12,244 nt of DNA, from positions 1-12,244 of the forward strand of contig JAGGTC010000108.1 in assembly GCA_021163945.1 (NCBI GenBank), in the 5' to 3' direction. The first letter of the stretch is position 1, and each line of letters begins with the position of its first letter. Shown here piece after piece: positions 7,749-12,244 of this stretch. Source of the DNA: Deltaproteobacteria bacterium. GTDB taxonomy: Bacteria; Desulfobacterota; Desulfofervidia; Desulfofervidales; DG-60. The position numbers and the translations under genes are program-made. Under the pieces are notes generated by a model that had not been told where the DNA came from, searched no databases, and saw only the letters and a list, made by a program, of their open reading frames with translations.

Positions 7749-8099
7749 ATGATTAAAAAACCTTTTCCTAATTTTACTGGAAAACCAGGGGATATAGACT
7801 TAATTGTTTGGAATGAAAATCTCTCAGATTATTATATAGTTCCTCAGGTTGAAGATTTAGAAAAAGCTGTATACAGGATTATTGGGGCTAAAAAAATATT
7901 AAAAAGGATTGAAAAAGAAAAAATACCAGTGGGCTATACTGTTGTCCCTTGGAAAGATACGAAAGATAAACTACCTGAAGAACGTGGGTCTTTTGGTTTA
8001 CAATTACCATATCGACCAGCACCTAAAATTAAAATAAATGAGGATTTAAAACAGAAGAGAGAAAAATTAGTTGAATTCATTAAAAATCAAAAGTTATAG
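7749..8099 (+). CDS. hypothetical AT-rich protein, 116 aa
   Basis: This is a 116-residue protein of unknown family. The N-terminal half contains NFTGKPGDIDLIVWNENLSDYYIV and then a helix (VEDLEKAVYRIIGAKKILKRIEKEK). The centre has VGYTVVPWKDTKDKLPEERGSFGLQLPY, followed by a lysine-rich helical tail. GDIDLIV-N faintly recalls nuclease-type G-x-ID-x-I segments, but no catalytic set is visible and I do not press this. Base use differs sharply from the neighbours: my hand count over 7801-8100 gives about 30% G+C, against about 48% over 8161-8220 in aroQ, with A/T-ending codons dominating. It begins one base after the preceding stop, and the aroQ ribosome site overlaps its end, so it sits cleanly in the operon. 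It may be a recent arrival. Confidence 0.7.
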   Translation: MIKKPFPNFTGKPGDIDLIVWNENLSDYYIVPQVEDLEKAVYRIIGAKKILKRIEKEKIPVGYTVVPWKDTKDKLPEERGSFGLQLPYRPAPKIKINEDLKQKREKLVEFIKNQKL

Positions 8100-8111
8100 G
8101 AGAAAAGGTCA

Positions 8112-8564
8112 ATGGGCAGACGTATATTGGTACTGCATGGGCCAAATCTTAACCTATTAGGGCAGAGGGAGGCCTCTATCTATGGCAGTACATCACTGGA
8201 GGAGATAAATAGGTTGATAAAGGAGGAGGCAGATAAATTGGGCTTGGAGGTCACCACCTTTCAGTCCAATTATGAAGGAAGACTTGTAGAGGCCATTCAA
8301 GATGCAAGGGGAAAATATGACTTGATCATTATAAACCCTGCTGCCTATACACATACTAGCATTGCATTAAGGGATGCCATCTTGGCAGTAGATATTCCTG
8401 TTATAGAGGTGCACATTTCTAATATATACAAACGTGAGGCATTTCGACAAAAGTCCTATATCGCTGGTGTAGCCGTAGGCCAGATCTGTGGGTTTGGTAT
8501 AAATAGTTATCTTTTGGCCATAAGGGCCGCTGCAAAAATTATTCAGGGGGAGAAAGGTGTATAG
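8112..8564 (+). CDS. aroQ: 3-dehydroquinate dehydratase, type II
   Basis: This enzyme removes water from 3-dehydroquinate to give 3-dehydroshikimate, the third step of the shikimate pathway, and works as a dodecamer in known members. The 150-residue length is typical. Signature residues are GPNLNLLGQRE (10-20), catalytic Tyr24 with Arg19, the loop NYEGRLVE, substrate-binding Asn75 in INPAAYTHTS, catalytic His101 in EVHISNIY and Arg112 in FRQKS. AGGAG at 8098-8102, overlapping the previous stop codon, and AAAAGG closer in precede the ATG. The gene overlaps the start of efp by 8 bases; an aroQ-efp pair is a common bacterial arrangement. Nothing about it looks abnormal. Confidence 0.97.
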   Translation: MGRRILVLHGPNLNLLGQREASIYGSTSLEEINRLIKEEADKLGLEVTTFQSNYEGRLVEAIQDARGKYDLIIINPAAYTHTSIALRDAILAVDIPVIEVHISNIYKREAFRQKSYIAGVAVGQICGFGINSYLLAIRAAAKIIQGEKGV

Positions 8565-9117
8565 CACTAGCGATTTTAGAAGGGGACTAAAGATTGAATT
8601 TAAGGGAGAGCCATATGAAATTATTGAATTTTTACATGTAAAGCCAGGAAAGGGACAGGCATTTGTAAGGACAAAACTAAAAAATCTAATCACAGGGAGC
8701 GTGCTTGACCACAACTTCAGGATTTCAGAAAAGATTGCCCGCCCAGATTTGGAAGAAAAGGAGATGCAATATTTATATAGAGAGGGTGATACCTACTGCT
8801 TTATGGACTTAAAGACATATGATCAAATCTTTTTAGAGCCAGATGTCCTTGGGGAAAAGGAGGGGTTTTTAAAGGAAAACATAACAGTAGAGATGCTTTT
8901 TTTTAAAGGAAGGCCTGTAGGGATTGAGCTGCCAACTACTGTGGATTTAAGTGTGGTAGAGACAGAGCCTGGCATTAAGGGGGATACCGCCTCAGGGGGC
9001 AGCAAACCAGCAAAATTGGAGACGGGTCTAGTCATTCAGGTACCACTGTTTATAAATGAAGGGGATACAGTGAGGGTAGATACACGCACTGGAGAATATG
9101 TAGAAAGGGTAAAGTAA
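8557..9117 (+). CDS. efp: translation elongation factor P
   Basis: EF-P binds ribosomes stalled on consecutive prolines and promotes peptide-bond formation. At 186 residues it has the usual three-barrel build: an N-terminal KOW-like domain with the tip loop VKPGKGQAF (Lys32 is the position modified in lysine-type EF-P), a middle OB domain, and the C-terminal OB domain with GLVIQVPLFINEGDTVRVDTRTGEYVERV, the family signature. The start is GTG at 8557, eight bases inside the end of aroQ, preceded by a G-rich site (GGGGGAG) about 4 bases away. No ATG fits. No modification enzymes are in the window, so the type of lysine modification cannot be said. Confidence 0.97.
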   Translation: MYSTSDFRRGLKIEFKGEPYEIIEFLHVKPGKGQAFVRTKLKNLITGSVLDHNFRISEKIARPDLEEKEMQYLYREGDTYCFMDLKTYDQIFLEPDVLGEKEGFLKENITVEMLFFKGRPVGIELPTTVDLSVVETEPGIKGDTASGGSKPAKLETGLVIQVPLFINEGDTVRVDTRTGEYVERVK

Positions 9118-9483
9118 TTGTATGAATTAAAGGTCATAGAGGAATTTTCGGCCGCACACAGACTCAGTGGTTACAAGGGGAAGTGTGAATCACTTCATGG
9201 GCATAACTTTCAAGTAGAATTGATTGTCCAGGCAGAGGATGTAGGAGAGGATGGGATGGTGGTAGATTTTAAAAGCCTAAAGGGCCTTCTTAAGGATTGT
9301 CTAGACACACTAGACCATAAATATCTAAATGAAATCCCACCTTTTGATAGGAAAAATCCTACCTCAGAGTCCATTGCAAATTATATCTACCACTTTATAA
9401 AACCAAAACTTCCTGAGAATATCTGTTTCTTAAAAGTGTGTGTTTGGGAATCAGAGAGTTCTTGTGCTAGTTATTGGGAATAA
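9118..9483 (+). CDS. queD: 6-carboxytetrahydropterin synthase, QueD type
   Basis: QueD converts dihydroneopterin triphosphate to 6-carboxytetrahydropterin for queuosine and other 7-deazapurines. The 121-residue length fits the short bacterial QueD form. Zinc ligands His14 (SAAHRL), His27 and His29 (LHGHNF), catalytic Cys23 just before them, Asp66-His67 in LDHKYLN, and Glu111 in VWESESSCASY match the family. The start is TTG, directly after the efp stop. The ATG four bases later is out of frame, and AAAGGG 8 bases upstream supports the TTG. The 6-pyruvoyltetrahydropterin synthase paralogue is an alternative, but the Cys-x3-HGH pattern and size favour QueD. It is the last gene of the plus-strand operon; I see no clear terminator after it. 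Confidence 0.92.
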   Translation: MYELKVIEEFSAAHRLSGYKGKCESLHGHNFQVELIVQAEDVGEDGMVVDFKSLKGLLKDCLDTLDHKYLNEIPPFDRKNPTSESIANYIYHFIKPKLPENICFLKVCVWESESSCASYWE

Positions 9484-9792
9484 TGCTTTTTATAAAATTA
9501 ATGGCAGTTGTAACCACTATAATTTTTCCCAGAGGTCACAAAGCTTATCTCTAAAGGGGATGATTGTTGCATTGGCACCATTGAACCTCCTTATCTAGAT
9601 AAGGAGGTAGCAGACAAGACCTCACCTTATAGTACAGGCAAAAGATATCCTACAATAGCTGTCCCTGGTCTAAAGAAAAGGCTTTTTCTGCAATCAATAA
9701 GGGGTTTTATAAAGGCAATCCTAAATTTTTTAGGTATGGTATAAGACAAGAGATGTATTGGTATGATTTTTTCAAATATAAACCATAAAAAA
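9484..9792. other. 309-base convergent gap between queD and the selenoprotein gene
   Basis: No convincing gene lies here. One plus-strand frame is open from 9523 to 9744 (about 73 codons, reading through GDDCCIGTIEPPYLDKEV and KRYPTIAVPGLKKRLF) but has no usable start codon and has stops just upstream, so it may be a gene remnant or chance. The gap also holds the perfect 24-base palindrome at 9585-9608 and a weak AT hairpin at 9720-9734 (CCTAAA/TTTAGG around TTT). No canonical terminator with a G/C stem and T-run was found for either operon. Confidence 0.6.
9585..9608. repeat. perfect 24-base palindrome containing SD and anti-SD sequences
   Basis: The left half begins ACCTCCTTA and the right half ends AAGGAGGT, with CTAGAT in the middle; the whole 24 bases read identically on both strands. 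As RNA it could fold into a 10-bp stem with a CTAG loop. The right arm is a full Shine-Dalgarno consensus, and the left arm equals the 3' tail of 16S rRNA. No start codon follows at a useful distance. Its 16-base core CCTTATCTAGATAAGG also occurs inside ppiD at 1512-1527. The function is unknown; a transcription barrier between converging operons or a protein-binding site is possible. Confidence 0.7.
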
Positions 9793-10659
9793 CTATATCA
9801 ATTCAGCGGTCCATTTGCTCACTGCCTCAATGACATCTTTACACTGCCCAGTGCTTGGCCTGCCCTTTAAGATACTGTGACAGTCTGCACTACCAAATCT
9901 GGAAGTAAATGCCCTGTATAAAATGCCAACACGGGAACTGGCCCTAAAAGAGGGATGCAGCCATTCTCTATGAAAGACCTCTCCCCCCTCTTTAAGTGCA
10001 AACAACCCTGCCTTCATAAGGGTAAATGGGTGTGTCCTGCCTATTTCCTTTCCATAAACCGCTCCCAAGGCAAGGGCCCCGCCTACTAGTGCGCCACATA
10101 TATCACCTTGAAACGATAAACCCCCAGATAGACCCGGTGTGATCTTAAGCAATGGGTCTATATTTAATCCCTTCTTTAAGGAAATTTGTAAAAGTACCTC
10201 CCTGGCGCAATCAAATCCCTTTTGGTTAGGACCTTCATCTCTATGGGAGTCAATAATCTCAAATACAGAGGCAATAGAGGTATAGACGACCCTTAGGCAT
10301 ACAATCCCTTTTATGAAAAATCGCCTTATATCATATCCCTGTTTAAACCTTACCCCAGTAATATCTCTACACTTGCTTGTGCCAAAACGGCCCTTGAATG
10401 CACAATAATACCTCTTACAATCATGATATATGTGCCTGTGTCCACTCAAGGCCAAGGCCAATACACCACCCACTAAGGCACCACATGTATCACCTTCATG
10501 GCCAAAGCCACCACCAAGCCCGGCTGCTGCCTTTATAATATGTTTATCTCTATAACCTATAAGCCACTCCGTGGCAGAGAGGACTGCCTGGGCTCAGGTG
10601 GCCCCACCCAAGATATATCTTATAGATTCAGAAAAGGCCCTTTCTATCCTAAATAGCAT
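9793..10659 (-). CDS. probable selenoprotein, tandem C_GCAxxG_C_C redox domains, TGA read as selenocysteine
   Basis: Read with the in-frame TGA at 10596-10594 as selenocysteine, the gene gives 288 residues from ATG 10659. Domain 1 (about 1-140) has Sec22 in GGATUAQAVL, Cys59 in GDTCGALVGG, Cys97 in RFGTSKC and Cys121, plus extra Cys81 and Cys86. Domain 2 (about 148-288) has Cys151 in FDCAREVL, Cys188 in GDICGALVGG, Cys260 in RFGSADC and Cys273. Sec22-Cys59 and Cys151-Cys188 are both 37 residues apart, so the TGA replaces the first conserved cysteine of the redox family. An upstream in-frame TAA makes ATG 10659 the first possible start. It overlaps the end of galE by 11 bases without a clear ribosome site, so it is probably coupled. 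TGA is an ordinary stop elsewhere in this window (hxlA, ppiD). The family is thought to be redox active; the substrate is unknown. The alternative is a nonsense mutation, which would leave only an open frame from GTG 10473. Confidence 0.85.
10563..10575 (-). promoter_or_regulatory. candidate bacterial SECIS hairpin
   Basis: Reading the minus strand, GCCAC-GGA-GTGGC forms a 5-bp stem with a three-base loop starting with G. The loop begins 24 bases after the TGA (23 bases between them). This fits the described bacterial SECIS pattern: a small apical loop with an early G, roughly 16-37 bases from the UGA. A lower stem (CCT with AGG across an internal loop) may extend it. A competing hairpin GGCAG/CTGCC at 10573-10588 uses overlapping bases. 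Confidence 0.6.
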
Positions 10660-11632
10660 TCTTGCTTAATCTTTGTTCCCATTGCCATGCTGTTTTTATA
10701 ATAAATGCCAAGTTGTCATAATCAGGAGACCAATTAAAGAGGCGCTTTATCTTTCTGTTGTCTGCAATGAGAACGGGCGGGTCACCAGGCCTCCTTTCTG
10801 TCTCTATGACAGGAAAATCTACATTTGTAATCTGCTTTACTACTTTAATGACCTCCCTAACCGAATGTCCATGTCCATAACCACAATTTAAAATCTGGCT
10901 GCCTCCACCATCTAATAAATACTCAAGCGCTAGAATATGGGCCTTTGCTATGTCATTTACGTGGATAAAGTCTCGGATACAAGTCCCATCTGGGGTAGGG
11001 TAGTCAGTGCCATAAAGCTCTAAGGCAGAAAAAATGCCCAGGGCCGTTTTTAAACAACGTGTAATCAGGTGAGTTGGATTTTTTGAGACCTGTCCTATTC
11101 TGCCCCCAGGGTCTGCACCAGCAACATTAAAGTACCGTAAAGAGATGTATTTAAAATCATAGGCCTTGCTCATATCAGACAGTGCCTTTTCAACAAAGAC
11201 CTTAGACTCACCGTATGGATTTATAGGTTTTAAGAGCGTATCTTCTGTAACAGGGACCCTTTCTGGGATGCCATAAACAGCGGCCGAAGATGAGAAGATA
11301 AAATATCTTATATTAAACTTGATGCAGGCCTCTAAGAGATTTAATGTGTTACAAAAGTTATTTTTATAATACTTTAGTGGTTTTTTAATGCTTTCAGGGA
11401 CAACAACATCGGCTGCCAAGTGAATAACTGCATCTGGTCTAAATTCTTTAAAAATTTTTTCTATAAGATGTTTGTCTTTTAGGTCGGCTACAACTAAACG
11501 GCCATAGAGTACAGCCCATCTGTGCCCAGTTGAGAGGTTATCAAAGGTTAATACCTCATATCCCCTCTCACCCAGGATCTTCACAATATGGCTACCAATA
11601 TACCCGGCCCCGCCTGTTACAAAGACCTTCAT
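10649..11632 (-). CDS. galE: UDP-glucose 4-epimerase
   Basis: GalE interconverts UDP-glucose and UDP-galactose using bound NAD, feeding surface polysaccharide or galactose metabolism. The protein has 327 residues, usual for the family. It is an extended short-chain dehydrogenase: the NAD-binding GGAGYIGSH (7-15), DNLSTGHRWA, the active-site serine region FSSSAAVYG (Ser116), and Tyr140-x3-Lys144 in NPYGESK. Further family features are RYFNVAGADPGGRIGQ, YGTDYPTPDGTCIRDFIHVNDIAKAH, and a C-terminal ERRPGDPP. AAAGGG stands only 2 bases before the ATG, close for a ribosome site. The last codons overlap the start of the selenoprotein gene. A related NDP-sugar epimerase is possible, but the TDYPTPDGTCIRDFIHV block is characteristic of GalE. 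Confidence 0.95.
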   Translation of the reverse strand: MKVFVTGGAGYIGSHIVKILGERGYEVLTFDNLSTGHRWAVLYGRLVVADLKDKHLIEKIFKEFRPDAVIHLAADVVVPESIKKPLKYYKNNFCNTLNLLEACIKFNIRYFIFSSSAAVYGIPERVPVTEDTLLKPINPYGESKVFVEKALSDMSKAYDFKYISLRYFNVAGADPGGRIGQVSKNPTHLITRCLKTALGIFSALELYGTDYPTPDGTCIRDFIHVNDIAKAHILALEYLLDGGGSQILNCGYGHGHSVREVIKVVKQITNVDFPVIETERRPGDPPVLIADNRKIKRLFNWSPDYDNLAFIIKTAWQWEQRLSKNAI

Positions 11633-11837
11633 GACCCTTTCAATCTAACTTAGTAATATTAGAAAGTCAAATACTTCCGACATGGCATGGTGGCAATTCC
11701 CAAAATTCCTAGGCCAATAAGACACCCTTGATTACCAAAAGATGGGTATTTGTTTAAAATACTAGGAGGATAAAGAATTATTAATATTCTTGGGGGATCA
11801 AAAATTCTATGAAGAAACTACCTATTGATTAACCTAG
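11633..11837. other. intergenic region between galE and the tRNA fragment
   Basis: These 205 AT-rich bases contain the candidate galE promoter at the left. There is an AGGAGGA at 11764-11770 on the plus strand that is not followed by a start codon at a useful distance. No gene, RNA or terminator could be supported. Confidence 0.5.
11642..11670 (-). promoter_or_regulatory. possible sigma-70 promoter of galE
   Basis: On the minus strand TTGACT (11670-11665) is followed after 17 bases by TAGATT (11647-11642), a reasonable -35/-10 pair. It lies so near the ATG at 11632 that the transcript would be nearly leaderless. A nearby TAATAT could instead be the -10. This is a pattern match only. Confidence 0.3.
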
Positions 11838-11882
11838 TGGAGCTGACGGGACTTGAACCCGTGACCTCTTGAATGCCATTCA
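11838..11882 (-). pseudogene. 3' fragment of tRNA-Ala(GGC), likely attachment site
   Basis: On the minus strand the sequence contains an anticodon loop ATGGCAT (anticodon GGC), the 3' anticodon stem TCAAG, variable AGGTC, a perfect T arm (ACGGG-TTCAAGT-CCCGT), and the acceptor strand CAGCTCC plus discriminator A. CAGCTCC would pair with GGGGCTG with a G3-U70 pair, the alanine identity mark. The 5' half is missing: the anticodon-stem match breaks after three bases, at about 11883, and no D arm or 5' acceptor strand follows. CCA is not encoded. This is the picture left when an element integrates into a tRNA 3' end and duplicates it. tmRNA has a similar 3' end, but the anticodon arm favours tRNA-Ala. 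Confidence 0.7.
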
Positions 11883-11895
11883 GATTCAGGCATTC
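11871..11895. repeat. inverted repeat over the attachment core
   Basis: GAATGCC (11871-11877) and GGCATTC (11889-11895) are exact inverted copies separated by 11 bases. The left arm lies in the tRNA anticodon arm and the right arm in the foreign side. Paired inverted core sites around a short overlap are what tyrosine recombinases bind, so this may mark the crossover region. Confidence 0.5.
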
Positions 11896-11904
11896 TTTAC
11901 CACT

Positions 11905-11993
11905 TTCTACCAAATTCTACAATCTCCTATAATGCCCACTATATCTAGCTTTTCCCTATCCCCTACCTTCTACCAAATCCTACCAAATTCTAC
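11905..11993. repeat. short direct repeats TYCTACCAAATYCTAC
   Basis: Three copies of a 16-base motif occur: TTCTACCAAATTCTAC (11905-11920), TTCTACCAAATCCTAC (11968-11983) and TCCTACCAAATTCTAC (11978-11993). The last two overlap with a 10-base period, about one helical turn. This spacing suggests arrayed protein-binding sites, such as integrase arm sites, next to the attachment fragment. Confidence 0.65.
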
Positions 11994-12007
11994 CTTTCAT
12001 GACAAAC

Positions 12008-12029
12008 TATGGACACCTATATGGACACC
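12008..12029. repeat. direct repeat TATGGACACC, two copies
   Basis: TATGGACACC appears at 12008-12017 and again at 12020-12029, exactly 12 bases apart. On the other strand it reads GGTGTCCATA. Like the CTACCAAAT set, it may be a recombinase or accessory-protein binding site near the element end. Confidence 0.65.
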
Positions 12030-12244
12030 AAAAAAGGGGTAAAATGAGCAGGTAGGATGAGGTAAAGTGGCCTTGCCTTGTGTCTAGGCCAAGGGGATAA
12101 AAGGCCAATTAGAGGGGGGGTAGGAAGATTGAGGGGTACCCCCTAGGCAGGGCTTAATATGTCTGTCTCACTAGAGAAAAAAATTTTGAGCCAATGCTGT
12201 TACCAAAACACCTATAATCAAGCTCTTAATGTCGATTACCTTTT

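Larger units (their letters stand above)
11883..12244. mobile_element. probable end of a tRNA-integrated element, non-coding
   Basis: Beyond the tRNA fragment no gene is recognisable up to the window edge. The stretch carries clustered short repeats (the CTACCAAAT set and the ATGGACACC pair), a GGGGTACCCC palindrome at 12133-12142, and a possible GGGGGTA/TACCCCC hairpin around it. One plus-strand frame from ATG 12159 stays open to the window end (28 codons), too short to call. By orientation the chromosomal flank is to the left, and the element, with the intact tRNA at its far end, would extend to the right. Confidence 0.45.

Noticed and set aside
10471..10473. GTG at 10473 as the true start of the minus-strand redox gene
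   Set aside because: It falls inside the conserved CGALVGG motif (at Val63 of the longer reading) and would discard the first cysteine pair and the N-terminal helix.
10594..10596. TGA as a simple nonsense mutation or sequencing error
   Set aside because: Its exact match to a conserved cysteine position, the open frame of over 260 codons after it and the SECIS-like hairpin favour selenocysteine, though a mutation is not excluded.
11838..11867. 3' end of tmRNA
   Set aside because: The T arm and acceptor would fit, but the adjacent ATGGCAT loop with flanking stem fits tRNA-Ala(GGC) better, and no tmRNA 5' end or tag frame is seen.
11838..11930. A complete tRNA gene on the minus strand
   Set aside because: The T arm and acceptor strand are perfect, but no matching D arm, 5' anticodon stem or 5' acceptor strand can be fitted.
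11905..12029. CRISPR array
   Set aside because: The repeats are short, overlapping and without regular spacers.
12159..12244. Start of a coding region running off the right edge
   Set aside because: Only 28 open codons with a weak ribosome site; not distinguishable from chance.

Overview
The window looks like the chromosome of an anaerobic, moderately low-GC bacterium. It is bacterial: genes are tightly packed with Shine-Dalgarno sites, and EF-P, PpiD, GalE and type II dehydroquinase are present. A placement in or near Desulfobacterota (old Deltaproteobacteria) is my guess from the ClpX-like ATPase/zinc-ribbon/PpiD cluster, the ribulose-monophosphate pair and an apparent selenoprotein. No ribosomal RNA or other strong marker supports it.

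Layout. Bases 1-1325 (+) hold the 3' part of rtcB, an RNA ligase cut by the window edge. It converges on, and overlaps by 11 bases, a minus-strand operon that reads from 5161 down to 1315: a ClpX-like unfoldase without the usual zinc domain, a 71-residue zinc-ribbon protein, and the membrane-anchored isomerase PpiD. The gaps between them are 2 bases each, so this looks like one protein-quality-control operon. A 97-base divergent gap separates it from a plus-strand operon at 5259-9483: a winged-helix-like unknown, hxlA and hxlB (3-hexulose-6-phosphate synthase and isomerase), two unknown genes, aroQ, efp and queD. Most of these genes overlap or nearly touch. The second unknown (7749-8099) is visibly more AT-rich than its neighbours.

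A 309-base gap (9484-9792) with a perfect 24-base palindrome is followed by a minus-strand pair: galE (11632-10649) and, overlapping its end by 11 bases, a gene that reads as a selenoprotein. An ordinary reading finds only an open frame from 10473 to 9793. Reading through one in-frame TGA at 10596-10594 extends it to an ATG at 10659 and gives 288 residues with two tandem C_GCAxxG_C_C-type redox domains. The TGA sits exactly where the second domain has its first conserved cysteine (37 residues before the CGALVGG cysteine in both copies). A hairpin of bacterial SECIS type lies just downstream. This is the most interesting item in the window.

The right end (11838-12244) begins with a 3' fragment of what appears to be tRNA-Ala(GGC) on the minus strand. 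Non-coding sequence rich in short direct and inverted repeats follows. This is what one expects at the far end of an element integrated into the 3' end of a tRNA gene, with the element continuing to the right out of the window.
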